From positions 126,362,239-126,426,238 of the forward strand of contig NC_089493.1 of assembly GCF_036850765.1 (NCBI RefSeq): DNA of 64,000 nt, read 5' to 3'. The notes under the pieces were generated by a model. That model saw nothing but the letters and a program-made list of their open reading frames with translations, was not told the origin of the DNA and did no database searches. Source of the stretch: Saccopteryx bilineata. Taxonomy: Eukaryota; Chordata; Mammalia; Chiroptera; Emballonuridae. The position numbers and the translations under genes were made by a program. Of the stretch, positions 12,114-23,780 are shown one piece after another (position 1 is the first letter of the stretch; the number at the start of each line of letters is the position of its first letter).

Positions 12114-13342
12114 GATATTTTATTAATTTTTCTTTATGGCATTTGAGAGTGGTATTGTTAATAACACTAATAAGAGTTGATAAAAAAATTTTTTTTGAGA
12201 AAATGCAGTGAAAAACTGAAAATTCTATTGTGCTAAGTGGAACAGAAATATGTAGAATGGAGGGCCTGGTTTGGGTGGGAGTGACAAAGAGGCAAAAAAT
12301 AAGGCAAGAACCCACAAAATGCCACAAGGAAAAGATTTGAATCAAGAATAAAATAATTTGTTTGTAAACGATGGTCAAATGACAGAAATAGTATAAGAGA
12401 AAAAAAAAAGAGTAAAAAGAAAAAAATACAGTGAAAAATGAAAATTCTATTGTATTAAGTGGCACAAAAACTATAGAATGGAGAGCCAGAGTTGGGGTAA
12501 ATGCTAAAGAGATAAAAAGTGAAGTAAAAAGCACATAAAATGCCACAAAGAAAAAATTTGAATCTAGAATTTAATCATTTGTCTGTGGGTGAGATTTGAA
12601 TGAGAAAAAGTGAAAGAGAAAAGAAGAAACAAAAAGAGAGAAAGAAAAAAAATTGAGTTAAGTTTTTTGGAATGTAACACTCATAGAAAAAAAAGAATGG
12701 GAAATGTAACACCTATGGGTAATAACATTCAAAATTAAGAGAAAAGAATAAAATGGAAAGAGGATAAAATAACCAAGGTGGAAGGAAGAAAAAAAGATAA
12801 AAAATAGAAGAAAAAAAATGGAAAAATTTATAGACTGTGGATTTTTCCTGGTTTTGAAAAGTTATATTCTTCCTTTTTCTTTCTTCTCTCTCTTTTTGGC
12901 CAGTGACACTGTAACCCAGGTTCTGCCCCTGTGGTACTCTTAGGCAGAGATTTGCTGTTGTGTCGCTATGGTAATGACATAAACTAGGCCTCAGTCCTGT
13001 TGGTAGGCGGGACTTGTTAGTGTTTGCAGGCTCCGACAATGGGAGAGTCCGTTTTCCCGGAGCCTCTTCCTAAATCTCTCCTTCCTAAACCAGCAGCCTG
13101 GGACCCAGCTGTGAAGTTGCCCTAGCCACTGCCTGGAGAGCAAGAAGCTTTAAGAGCTGCTAAATCCCCCCTCTATCCCCACTCAGTGCAGGGTTCTGGG
13201 TAAGGCATTGCCAGCCAGAGTCACCAGCATAATCAGTCAGGGCTGGGAGCCGATTGCCTTTCAAGTGCTTTCTATGAGCCTCCGGGCATGTCTAGTATCC
13301 CTCAGCACTTGCAGGTCTGCTCTCCAGGGGCTGTCTGCAAGC
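12114..13342 (-). promoter_or_regulatory. L1 5' UTR (internal promoter region)
   Basis: This sequence lies directly upstream (- strand) of the ORF1 ATG. The part near ORF1 is A-rich and contains a tandem duplication. The distal part (12900-13342) is GC-rich, as is usual of L1 5' UTRs. The right boundary is uncertain: similar-looking GC-rich sequence continues to about 13640. Confidence 0.6.
12198..12620. repeat. Two-copy tandem repeat (about 215 bp period) in the L1 5' UTR
   Basis: Copy 1 (about 12200-12400) and copy 2 (about 12418-12620) share the blocks GAAAATTCTATTGT, TAAGTGG and AAAATGCCACAA, and (A)TTTGAATC, in the same order with indels. This resembles monomer-type 5' UTR repeats of some L1 families, though only two copies are present. 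Confidence 0.65.
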
Positions 13343-14380
13343 AGGCAAGTAGGTTTCAATTTTTTTTTAACTGTAGCTGAAAACCCAGCAAGTCCAAACA
13401 AAGCAAACAACAGAGCTGCAGCTGTAGCAGACAAGAGGTGGGCCCAGAGCTGCGTTTGACTGGCTCTGTACTTTCCTCCCCCCTCAGCACCCCCCAGTCC
13501 TGGAACATCTCCTTGGAACCCACAGGGCTCTGTGCATTAGAGCTTGAAGATCATTTGAAGATTCACTGCATGTGGCCATATTTTGTAGCACCCTAAGATG
13601 CTCAGACTTTGCCTCCAGGTGTGCGGGGGCAGGACAGGCTGCTGCTTTATGATGTAGCTGTGCCACCAAACAACTCCAACTATAAAGAAACTCATACCCA
13701 AATTAAACTGATAGCTTTCATTTCATTTAATGACTCTAGGACTGACTGCTTTGTGCCAAAAAGAGAACAAGTTTCTTTCTTATGGAAACTCTTCAAATAC
13801 TTGAAGTCAGCTAACCCTCAGTCTCATCTTAATTCTCTCTACACTTATACTTTCACCCATTCAAAGATCATATATTATGTACCACACACAATAGTTGGGC
13901 TCTAAGAAGTTCCTGACATTCTAACAGAGGTGAGAGGCATGCATAGGACAAATCAGTCTACAAAACAGGGGAGAGGCTGGCCAACCTGGCCAGGGACGGT
14001 TTTCTAGAGAAGCAGCTTCCTGGTGTGAGTCTTAAAGGATAAAACAGCTAAGTAACAGAGAAAAGGACAGTTCTAGACGATAGCACAACATGCGTAAAAG
14101 GCATAGAAGTATAAAAAAGACGAGAGCTGGGAACTAGATGCAGCTTAATGTTGTTAAGACACTGAGGCTGAGGTAGACGGTGTTGGAAGGTGAGCCCGGG
14201 CAGCAGCAAGAGGACTGTGTGGAAGAGACAGAATGCAGTCCTGTGGCCATTAGAGGCATCCTGATGATATCAAGAGAGGACGGTGAAAGCCAGGCCAGCA
14301 GGATTATGAGTCCCTTTCTTCCTGAACGCAGTTGCTTCTATGAGTCAACAATTAATACAATTTCCATAGAAGACATTTAG
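13343..14380. other. Intronic stretch without a recognised gene
   Basis: The AGGCAAGTAG direct repeat lies at 13343-13352. The part to about 13640 is GC-rich and may still be L1 5' UTR. From 13650 to 14380 I see low-copy sequence with scattered short ORFs that have no splice or codon support. Confidence 0.4.
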
Positions 14381-17250
14381 AAAAATGTCAAGGAGCTGCA
14401 TTCAAAACAATAACAGTTTCACAGAGAAATCTACCAACTCTCTGAGGAGCAGATAATTCCAGTGATTTCTAAATTGTTCAAGAGGACTGAAAAAGAGGGA
14501 AGCTTGTATAGTTTTTCAAGGTTGTCAGCATAACATTGATTTCAAATGTTATATCAGGATTGCACAGAAAAACGAAAGCCAGACCAGATGCCTAAGAATG
14601 TTAATGATGCAGAAATCCTTTTGAAATTTTATCAATGAGAATGCAGCCAAACATTCAATGAACATTACAGCCAAGTGCAGTTTATTCTAGGAATGTAAGA
14701 AAGATTCAATACTAATAAATTAATAAATCTAAGGTGAAAATTTGTGATTATTTCCATAAATGTTGAGAAAGCATTTCACATAATTAAGTGCCCATTCTAA
14801 ATATTCTTTAACTAAATAAATAAGATAACTAGAAATTGGATAGTAAACATTATGCATGATGGAGAAACTCTGGGAACACTAGCATTAGTGGAGGCAGAAT
14901 TCTAACCAAGATGGCCTCCATGATTCCCACTGCTAGTGTTCACTCTCTTGTATAATATCCTCCTTCAAGTGCAGATAAAACCCCTGACTTGCTTCTAACC
15001 AGTGGAATTTGGCAGAGTAAGGGAATTCTGCAGATATAATTAAGATCCCTAATTAGTAGTCTTTGAGTTAATAAAAATGGAGATTATCCTGGGTGAGCCT
15101 GACCTAGTCAGGCAATTCCTTTAAAAGAGGGCTCAAGATTTCCCTGAGAGAATCTCCTATTGGCCTTAAAATAGAAAGCTACCATATTTTGAGAAGGTCA
15201 TATGAGAATAAAAGTGTGAGAAGCTTCTAGAGAGCAACTCCTGCTGACAGCCAGCAAGAAAATGGGACTTCAGTCTGGCATTTGCAAAGACGTAGATTCT
15301 GCCAACAACCACTTGAGTTTCGACAAGAACTCCAAGCTTCAGGAAGGAACATGACCATGTGAAGGCCTTGTGAAGTTCTGAACACCAGGCTCAGCCATGC
15401 CTGGATGGATACCTGGAAACTGTGAGATAACAGGCATGTGTTGTGAGCCCCCCACATCGAAGCTGTGTAGAACATTACTGTGTCACTGACAGTATCAAGA
15501 CAAAGATGTCCAATATCACCATTATTATTTATCAAAACAGATCATGCAATTAGATAAGAGAAAGAACTCAATGGTAACTTAAAAAGAAGGGAGTGAACTT
15601 ACTCTTTGCAGATAATGTTATTGAATATCTGGTAATCCCAAGTTAATTAATTGAGAAACCATAAAAAGTTGTAAAAAAAATTCAGTAATAGAGCAGAAAT
15701 CAACAACTTTCCTATAAATAACAACTGAAAACTAAATATAATGGAGGAAAGACACGCAGTAACAACACAAAAAGATAAAATACCTAGTAAGAAACTAATG
15801 AATAAATATGAAGTATACTTTGAACCCTTAACGAAGCACACAAAAGATGTATACAAATGGAAAAACAACCATGTTTTGGATAAGAAGGATCTAAAGTAAA
15901 ATGTTAGCTTTTCTTTTATTAACTTAAAATTTTAATATGATTTCAATAAAAATATACAATTTTTTACTGAGGTATTTTTTTCAAACAGGTACAGTACATG
16001 TGGGAAAATAAGCAAATAGACATTAAAACTCTGAAAAAGAAGACTAGTACTACTAGAAATTAAGGCACATTATAAAGTCTCATCACTCCAATGATGAGAT
16101 GGGCAATGAGGATGGCCATGAGGAGATGGGCAAATAGAATAGAATGGAAAGTCAAGTGTGCATCTAAATACAAAAGAGAATGGACTATATGATGAAGAAT
16201 AATCTCTAACCAGTCATCTGGACTCTCCAATAAAAGACTTGAGGATAATTAGGGAACTGAGAAAAAAAGTGAGGGCATTCTATCTTACTCCAGCATCAAT
16301 TCCAAATGGATCAGAGATCTTAAAGTTCATAATGAAAGCATAAAAATTCTACAAGAAATGGCGGAAAATTCACGTGTAGCATTAGGATGAGCAAGACCAT
16401 CAGTGGAATGATAAGCAAAGACATGAAAAACAAAAAAAGGATTTGCAGAAATCTCCCTAAATTATAAAGAACTTTTAGAAAAGGAATCAATAATTTAATC
16501 TAGGTTGTATTTTTTATTTAGAAACTAATTTTAAATAGTATATTATTTGCTGCAGTAAGAAACATTATAGACCTAAATAATAAAATATGTATAAGCTGTT
16601 TATGGAGATTTCACAAATTTATTGAAAGACATTGAGGAAGAGTAAATAGATAGTTAGTGATCATGGACAGAAACTTTCTGCTTTGTAAAGGTGTCAGTTC
16701 TTCCTAAATCCATCCACAAATAGAAGGATTTTTAATCAAAATTTGGACAGGGTTATTTGTGGAACTTCACCATTTGATCATAAAAGTTATTTGATGGAGT
16801 AGTTTTTTAAAAGTTATCTGATTGGCCTAAAACACACAAGAGTAAAAGTGAGAAAACTTGCCTCGCCAGACTGGGAGTGTTATTATAAAGCACAGCGATG
16901 CAGGCAGTGTAGGAAGGGACATGGAGCCTGTGCACACGGCAGAGAGCCAACGGTGTCTGTGTGCGGGGGACTGTCTGGCTAGCGGCTACTGCAGACCAGA
17001 GTGACAGACTGCATAACTGGTAGTGACGGAACTCTACTTTACACTGACAGTAAACACTAACTCCAGATTAAATAAAAATCCAAGTATGAAAAGTAAAATT
17101 TTAAAGTTCTCAGTTTTTAAAAAGAAAAAAAAATCTTTATGACCTTGGTTGGGTAGGCTATGATTTTCTAACACACCAAGGACACAAACGAGAAAGAAAA
17201 AAAATTGATAAATTTGGCACTCGATGTCATTAGTTTGTTTTTTGTTTTGT
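14380..17250 (+). repeat. Ancient L1 ORF2 fragments (sense), interrupted
   Basis: Decayed ORF2 similarity appears in successive blocks. These are an RT finger/palm-like region at about 14640-14800, a TLFADNV-like catalytic region at about 15600-15660, C-terminal ORF2 blocks near 16280-16380 and 16680-16800, and one more near 17030-17220. All frames are broken. An LTR-like repeat at 14885-15495 interrupts it. No host exon was found. Confidence 0.6.
14885..15495 (+). repeat. Ancient LTR-like repeat
   Basis: It contains a run of motifs typical of old mammalian LTR-type repeats: AAGATGGCCTCCATGATTCCC, GACTTGCTTCTAACCAGTGG and GAGATTATCCTGG, and later CTGTGAGATAACAGGCATGTG near the end. The family name cannot be set by eye. 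It separates two blocks of an older L1, so it inserted into that L1. Confidence 0.5.
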
Positions 17251-18024
17251 TTTGTTTTTTTAACTGACATAGTTTCAGTGGAGTCATATAAGCAGTCTTG
17301 ATTAAAGTGGTCTAAGCAGTAACTAAGCAAGGAGAAGGAAAGACAGGGAATGTTGACTCCTGCTTTGAGAAGTACCAAAGGCAAAGAATGAACTGACGTC
17401 ACAAAATATTTTGGAAGGAATATTAGGCGGCTAGGAGGCTTGCATTCTTACTCCCTGACAGACATTGCCCTCATCGCTTCATCACCCTCTCTTGATCACA
17501 ACCCAGCATTCTTTTACTTACACCATAGACTCCCACCATTGCTTGAAATTAAATCTCTGCCATAGAATGCTCAGTCTCTCCTGCATCCTGAGTGCTTGGG
17601 GGAGGGTGGGAGTTAATAGAAGTGATTTTCTCACAGATCAGGGTAGGCACATCCTTTCATTATACACGTGACATGTACAATTACACATGTGACATGGACA
17701 ATTCTGTTGCTTGGTAATTGTCCATCCAGTCTCCTGATGGATGTAAAATTAGAGAGCTGAAAGTGACTCTCGAGTCCAGTCCTGTCCTTGGACAGATGAG
17801 GAAAACTGGAAACTTGGGATCCCATGATCATTTTGACTAAGCCACGTCCAGAACTCAGCCCTGCTGTTCCTGACCTTGGACACTCTCACAGTCAGACTGT
17901 GTATGCTGCTTTCTGAAGTCTGCTTGACCACCACCACAGCGCAAAAGGGTTCGGGTTCTCTTCACTGAACTCTGATTATATTTGCTGTCTAAATATCTCA
18001 TTAAGCCCATATTTGCTGTTTAAT
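17251..18024. other. Intronic sequence, no gene recognised
   Basis: Mostly non-repetitive. The only notable element is TGCTGTTTAATTTTTT at the right edge, which is the left target duplication of the SINE at 18025. Confidence 0.5.
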
Positions 18025-18392
18025 TTTTTTTTTTTTTCTGAAGCTGGAAACGGGGAGAGACAGTCAGACAGACTCCCACATGCGCCCGACTGGGATCCAC
18101 CCGGCACGCCCACCAGGGGGCGACGCTCTGCCCCTCCAGGGCGTCGCTCTGTTGCGACCAGAGCCACTCTAGCGCCTGGGGCAGAGGCCAAGGAGCCATC
18201 CCCAACGCCCGGGCCATCTTTGCTCCAATGGAGCCTAGGCTGCAGGAGGGGAAGAGAGAAACAGAAAGGAAGGAGAGGGGGAGGGGTGGAGAAGCGTACA
18301 GGCGCTTCTCCTGTGTGCCCTGGCCGGAAATCGAACCCGGGACTTCTGCACACCAGGCCGACGCTCTACCACTGAGCCAACCAGCCAGGGCC
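18025..18392 (-). repeat. tRNA-derived SINE, type A (antisense)
   Basis: Poly(T), then the antisense body, ending CCAGCCAGGGCC, which is the reverse of the type A head. The target duplication TGCTGTTTAATTTTTT lies at both ends (about 18015-18030 overlapping the poly(T), and 18393-18408). Confidence 0.93.
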
Positions 18393-18479
18393 TGCTGTTT
18401 AATTTTTTGTTAGCTTTTCATATGTGTAGGCCATCTCTCCAGCTACACTGCAAGTTCTTCAAGGATTAGATTAGTGTTT

Positions 18480-18570
18480 TCAGATGATGTCTAATCCTGA
18501 GCAAGTCTCTCAACTTCTATTGACTGTACTTTCCCATTTATAAAATGGAGATATGGATTACATCCCAATA
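18480..18570 (+). repeat. MIR-like fragment
   Basis: GAGCAAGTCTCTCAACTTCT followed by CCCATTTATAAAATGGAGAT matches the pattern of the central/3' part of mammal-wide MIR SINEs. Confidence 0.6.
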
Positions 18571-18899
18571 TAATGTTATAGTTAATATAGCTTTATAAAA
18601 AATCCCACCGCTGGCCTGTATTTCTCCCTAACAATCTTCATGACAATAAAATTTTAGTTCAATGAAATAATATAAACAGTGTTGTAGAGAGTTAATCTCA
18701 TCAGGATTGGACTTGTAAAATACTTGCTTTGTGAACCACATAGGGATACTGTGGGATAGAAAAAATTAAGTATATGAAAGCATTTGAGAATGGAAAAAGC
18801 ATTATTTGAAGGGCATTTCAAAGAGCATAATTCAAAAAATTGTAAAAATTTAGACATGGAAGAGAAATAGAACAAAGGAAAAAAACACTCATAGTCTCA

Positions 18900-19440
18900 C
18901 AACAGACTGTCTTAATGACATTTCAGTATATTTTCTTCCAGTAGTTTCCTATGTATACTTTTTTCTAACTTTTTAATAAAAATGTCAAATATATAGCAAA
19001 GCTGGAAGAACGTGTGAACAACCAGACGCACAGCTTGAGACCGCTGTGAACGTGCTCTGTCTCATAGCTCTGCATCTGCCCCGTCCTCTGTACATCGAAA
19101 AGCCCTTATTTTTGAAATTTATTTTAAAGTAATTGCAGGCATTAGCATGCTTCTCTCTAACTAATTCAGCATGAATGCCATTAATTAGAGTTCAGTATTT
19201 TATATAGTTTCTTCTTTTGAAGTAAAATTTATATACAATGAAATACAAATCTCAGCTGTACAACTGCTATATTCTGACAAGAACATACTTGTGTCTACCC
19301 CATAATCCACCAAAATCTTATTTTCTGTTTTTTCCACTTAACATTATGTTTTCTTTATTATTATAAATCTTTATAAGTATAATTTTAATGGCAATATCTA
19401 TTGATACTTAAAATTTTTCTCTTTAATTCATCTTGAAGTT
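18900..19440. repeat. Old L1-type 3' UTR-like fragment
   Basis: AT-rich sequence with text typical of old L1 3' regions (for example AAGTAAAATTTATATACAATG). The assignment is by general resemblance only. No coding signal is visible. Confidence 0.35.
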
Positions 19441-20285
19441 ATTTTGGTGTTTTGATTTGAGTTGGAGGTTTCTGTAGATCCTTTGCAAGTAGTTAGACCA
19501 ACTGTCTCATTGACATTTCTTTCCTCTTCATTGCAGTGAATTGATTCCCCTGTAATTCTGATTATCTGATCTATGTCATGGATTTTTCCTTATCATCATC
19601 ATGCTTTCAAACTCCCCCAAAGTATTAATATCCAAAATTAATGTCAAATGCTTGCATTAGATACAATGGCTTGGTCTCTGCCTCTGGGTGACCTGAGGCC
19701 CAGTGCCCACACATCCTTGGGTCTGAAGTGTCCACTCTTGTGTTTTGAACCTGGGTTTCCCGCTGTAGATGCCAGCCACAAGTAGAGAGGGAAAGCCAGC
19801 CTCTGGGTCCCAGGTTTGTATCTGTCTCCTCCTCTTCCTCCTCCACTTTCCCCCAGCTTTGTGCAGTGGTCTAGGCCACACAAGTCAGTATAATGTACAC
19901 TACATGCCCCCCTAAAGTGCAGAGTGAGTTTAGAGTATGGTTGTTTAGACTGTGTTTGTGAAGAACTAACCCCACACCAATTAATGCTGTCAGGCTCAGA
20001 ATTCTGACCCATTTACCACTAGAAGCTAAATGCCTGACTGAAAGCATGTCCACCAGGGGAGGCAGGGCAGTGCCGAGGGAGAGCCCAGTAAAGAAGTGTG
20101 TGTTCCCACTGGTGCCGGGCAGGGAGCGCCCTCTGCAGGCTGGGCAGGCCCCAGGTGCAGCTCGGGTCCAGACCACTCTGACAGGTGGGGTTACAGTAGG
20201 GTCTCAAGTATCTCCTGCTCAGTGAACTGTTGCTGTGGCTTTTGGATTAATAACTATTCTGTGCTGATTCTTTGTTTTTGAACAG
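19441..20285. other. Intron tail before exon C
   Basis: Low-copy sequence, GC-richer toward the exon, ending in a polypyrimidine tract and CAG acceptor at 20285. Overlapping antisense ORFs at 19625-20200 lack splice or codon evidence and are taken as chance. Confidence 0.5.
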
Positions 20286-20489
20286 GAAACAAAGGAAAAA
20301 CAGAAATTCTGCAAGAGGTACATGGAGGACCTGGTGAAGGGAGCCGCGGAGGTCAGCACCAAGGGCGCGGCCCTGCAGCGGCTATGGCCGCAGCTGTTCA
20401 TCGAGCTGGTCCGGGACGCCGTCCTGGAGACTCGCAGCAAGAACTCCTACATGAAGCTCTGCCTGCAGCAGATAGCCGACCAAAAATAG
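20286..20489 (+). CDS. Terminal coding exon of the unidentified host gene (exon C)
   Basis: A 204-bp segment follows the acceptor TTTTTGAACAG and reads 67 codons plus a TAG stop. It begins ETKEKQKFCKRYMEDLVKGA and ends YMKLCLQQIADQK. GC content is clearly higher than in the flanking intron. It is predicted to be almost entirely alpha-helical (LWPQLFIELVRDAVLETRSK), consistent with the C-terminal helices of an ARM/HEAT-type or coiled-coil protein, which is inference. The three exons join in frame to give a C-terminal piece of about 155 residues. The intron between B and C is 14.9 kb and holds most of the L1 and SINE insertions. I could not assign a gene name. Confidence 0.78.
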   Translation, partial: ETKEKQKFCKRYMEDLVKGAAEVSTKGAALQRLWPQLFIELVRDAVLETRSKNSYMKLCLQQIADQK

Positions 20490-20940
20490 AGATGGCTTAT
20501 CATTACAGTTGATTGGAGCACTTTTATATTCTTAAAGGCTGAGTATATGTAGGTTAAGATAACAAAACTATCCTGCAAACTAGGACACATCAAATCATTA
20601 TTGGGCACTGTTCTTGTAGTTAAAGGTTAGAAAGGGAGGGAGGAAAGAGAGAGAAAGGGAGGCCCCCTTCCCTGTAGATGATAACCAGGTGACCAGAGAC
20701 AGCCCTGGGGACTGGCGTGGGCCGTGGAATTACATGCATCCCCAGTCCTTGCTCTGAGTGGCCCTCCCACGGCCAGCAGTAATGTCAGCTCACAGCGGCA
20801 GCAGCACCCTCACCTCTCAGCCAATGATTCCCAGTTATTTGCCTCTTTATTTTATGTCATGGGTTCAAAACCAAAAACATGTTCTTTTGTATAAGTTTAT
20901 TATTAAACTTATTAATAAATTAGTAAAGAAAAAGTGTGTT
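20490..20940 (+). other. 3' UTR of the host gene with AATAAA signal
   Basis: The sequence after the TAG stop is non-repetitive. A canonical AATAAA lies at 20914-20919, followed about 20 bp on by a GT/T-rich stretch (TGTGTTTGCCTTG), the usual layout of a mammalian cleavage and polyadenylation site. The UTR would be about 450 nt. Cleavage near 20935-20940 is inferred. Confidence 0.6.
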
Positions 20941-21769
20941 TGCCTTGTTTTTCAGGTCAGAATTATCATTTTTACCATGTGTTCCTCTTTAGTGAGCAGG
21001 ATAGGAAGGAGAGGTGTCAGTCTCCTAGGTGCACGCCCTCAGGGCACGCTGGAGCTCCTAAGGGTCACTGGGGCAGGACATATGCAAATAATTCTAAACT
21101 GAGCCGGAAGAAAATGCTTTGTCTTAAGGGACCCTTAGTGAATGTAAAATGGTTGCAAATGTGTAAGTCGGTGTCTCCTTCTGCTGTTCACTGTTCTTGG
21201 GCTCTATTTTCAGGTAGGCAGTGCACCTGCACCTCAGAAGTGTTAAGGACTTCCTAGTGAAAGGCTCTGATTTTTCTCCTTCCATTTCAAGGTCAAACAG
21301 GTAAAGAGGATGTAAGCAGGGGTTTTAACTGTCCTCTATTCAGGCTTTGCCCGGGTCTCCAGGAAAGGGGAGAGATACACGTCCCATCGTCTGAAATGGT
21401 CCGGGCTAGTGTGTGCTGAAGGGTTTCTTTTTCTTCCAAAAGGAATCTCAGACAGAATGTTGTGGTTGCCTTAGAAGCAGTAATGCCAAGTATCCCTCAC
21501 GTCCTGCGCATCAGATGATGCTCTGCTATTGTGGTGCAGGAGCTAGCTGGTTACGTGTGCTGATGGATCTGGAGATGGTTGCTAAGTGTGCTTCTGGATC
21601 TGAGGCTAGTTAACTGTGCACCTGAGTCTGAGGGCGGTACTGGTGTCAGCTCCCACTTCCTGAGCTTCATGCCACTAACTGTCTTGCGTGGGAGACAGTG
21701 AAGCCTTACCCTGCTCCTCTCTGTCCCTGACCAGGGCATGGAAAGCTCTGTGACTCATGCTGTCCTCCA
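20941..21769. other. Downstream flank of the host gene, nothing recognised
   Basis: Non-repetitive, moderately GC-rich. Short ORFs on both strands have no supporting features. Confidence 0.4.
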
Positions 21770-22015
21770 CTGAGTGATGATAATCATAACAACTAGAGGT
21801 TACTGAGCAGAGATTAGCACCATTCAGAGCTTTTTGCATGCATTATCTCACTTACTGTCTGACACTGTGATTACAGGTGATAGATACCCCCATTCGAACA
21901 TTGGAAAACTGAGGCGCAGAGAAGTTAAAACCTCACTAGAGGGTATTTCAGCCAATAAATAGTAAATAGGACCTGCACTCCTAACCAATGCCAGTCTTAA
22001 GGATCTGGCATTTGG
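21770..22015 (+). repeat. MIR element
   Basis: It has the recognisable MIR series TGCATTATCTCACTTACTGT, then GATACCCCCATTCG..., GAAAACTGAGGCGCAGAGAAG and GACCTGCACTCCTAACCAATG. Old and diverged. Confidence 0.75.
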
Positions 22016-22540
22016 GTAAAATAAATGAAAGAATGAAAAGAAAGGAAGAAGGAAAGGAGAGAGGGGGAAACAGAGGAATAGGGAAAGAAGAACCTGGCTA
22101 ATTAGCAAGGCAACATGAAAAACAGACCACAGAGAGACAGCTCAGGAAAATATCGAGTGTAAATTCTGTAGAACAAAGGTGAGTTTTTGTAACCTGCCTT
22201 TACAGGGCAGCTGGAGGTGGAATGGTTGCTGCTGCCAAGAAGTTTGGAGCCAAGTTTGAAACTTGATCACTGCCACTGTGGTTAACCAGTATCGATGGAG
22301 TATTTGTTGTCTTTGATCCTGACTTTCTACTTGTGTTTACATTTTCCTGGCTCACTATATGTCTTTGGTCACAAGCAACCCTGAGTCCCTCGTGGAAAGA
22401 GGATAGAATAAATAAATGAGGTAAAGTATACCTGAAGCTCCAAAGCACAATGACTCCTGTATTTCTTGGGGAGGACAGTTTCGAGTTCTCAGAAGACAAT
22501 GAAACTAGTTCTAATTCCTTACACCAGTCTCTCTAAGCTT
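22016..22540. other. Intergenic sequence, nothing recognised
   Basis: Contains a purine-rich (GGAAA/GAAAG)n-like stretch at about 22025-22090. No ORF with support. Confidence 0.4.
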
Positions 22541-23330
22541 GGATTGTCAGAGAGTAGACTTCTCTTTGTTTATCTTGAAATATTTCAACATGCAGAAATT
22601 CATAGAGAATAGTATCTCAAATAAATGCCCTGTATTCACCCCCAAGCACAACAGATATGATTTTTCCACATTTGCTTCAGATTTTTAAAATCAAACATTA
22701 TAAATAGAGATGGAGGCCCCACACACACACCTTTTCCCTCAGAGATAAACACTCTTTTGAATTCAATACTTATTATTCATTCATGTTTTCATACCATTCC
22801 TTTTTATGCATACATGCATGGGGAGTTCATTAAATTGAGTTTTTATATTTCCAAGTTTTATATAAATGGTATCATGTAATGTGTATTTTTCTGCATCTTT
22901 TTTTGCTCACTCAATACTCTGTTTCTGAGTAGCCCTACTCAGAAACAACTGCTGGCAGAACCTGTGCTCTTTCCACTTTTACTGCTGTTTGATGTTCAGT
23001 AGTATGGTTGATGCACAGTTTATACCCACTTTCCTGTTGCTGACTTCTGATGTGTGACTATTCAAGGCAGTAGTGCCCTGACTTACAGTAATTGTATCTG
23101 TGATTTGAGGGAAGTACACAGTTAGTGGTAGAATTGCTGGGTCATAGGCACACACACACGATATGAAATATTGTCAACTCGTTTCCATTTCCACAAACAG
23201 AGGATACAAGTTCCAGTTGTTCCACACTCTCAGTGACAGATTTTTTATTTTTGCAATCCAATGTTTAACATGAAGTGTGTGTGTTTGTTTGTGTGTGTGT
23301 TTGAGCAGACTTTTGTGCACATTGTTCAAG
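22540..23330. repeat. Old interspersed repeat sequence with CA/GT runs
   Basis: AT-rich text typical of old L1-type repeats, for example ATTTTTCCACATTTGCTTCAG and ATAAATGGTATCATGTAATGT. Short (CA)n and (GT)n tracts lie near 22722, 23148 and 23276. Family not assigned. Confidence 0.4.
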
Positions 23331-23333
23331 GCC

Positions 23334-23780
23334 TTTTTTTTTTATAAATAAATTTTTATTTAAATGGGGTGACATCAATGAAGCAGGGTACATATATTCA
23401 AAGAAAACATTTCCAGGTTATTTTGTCATTTAGTTCTGTCGCATACCCATCACACAAAGAGAGATCGTCCTCCATCACCCTCTATCCAGTTTTCTTTGTA
23501 CCCTTCCCCCTCCCACCCTCCCTCCTTCCCTCCCCCCATCCCCCGTAACCACCACACTCCTGTCCATGTCTCTTAGTCTCACATTTATGTCCCACCAATG
23601 TATAGAATCCTGCAGTTCTTGTTTTATTCTGATTCGCTTATTTCACTCCGCATAATGTTATCAAGATTCCACCAATCTCCTGTAAGTGATCTGATGTCAT
23701 CATTTCTTCTAGCTGACTAGTATACCATGGTGTATATGTGCCCCATCTTCTTTATCCAGCCTTCTATTTTTTTTTACAGT
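23334..23780 (-). mobile_element. 5'-truncated L1 3' end (antisense)
   Basis: Poly(T), then the same 3' UTR text as the L1 at 6.2 kb (GGGGTGACATCAATGAAGCAGG, CCAGGTTATTTTGTCATT, CGCATACCCATCAC) and the very end of ORF2 near 23640-23760. It is about 450 bp, severely 5'-truncated. Confidence 0.85.

Larger units (their letters stand above)
6185..13342 (-). mobile_element. Long L1 retrotransposon with 5' UTR, ORF1 and ORF2, interrupted by a mariner
   Basis: Read on the - strand, the order is 5' UTR (about 13342-12114), ORF1 (12113 to about 11060), a spacer, ORF2 (about 10830-6435), and a 3' UTR ending in an A-rich tail that appears as poly(T) from 6185. Without the 561-bp mariner at 7351-7911 it is about 6.6 kb, close to full length for a mammalian L1. 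The spacer between the ORFs is about 230 bp, longer than the roughly 56 bp in the L1 at 41.7-48.0 kb, so the two copies belong to different subfamilies. Multiple frameshifts and stops make it inactive. Confidence 0.88.

Noticed and set aside
12094..12546. 150-codon hydrophobic ORF on the - strand
   Set aside because: Composition follows from the A-rich L1 5' UTR repeat. It has no conserved motif and ends just inside the ORF1 start.
12198..12620. Repeated units as a possible CRISPR-like or satellite array
   Set aside because: Only two diverged units within an L1 5' UTR, in a mammalian genome. No spacer structure.
18013..18413. Cluster of overlapping ORFs on both strands
   Set aside because: SINE-derived, as above.
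19625..20207. Several antisense ORFs next to exon C
   Set aside because: They overlap one another in different frames and oppose a well-supported exon strand. No motifs.
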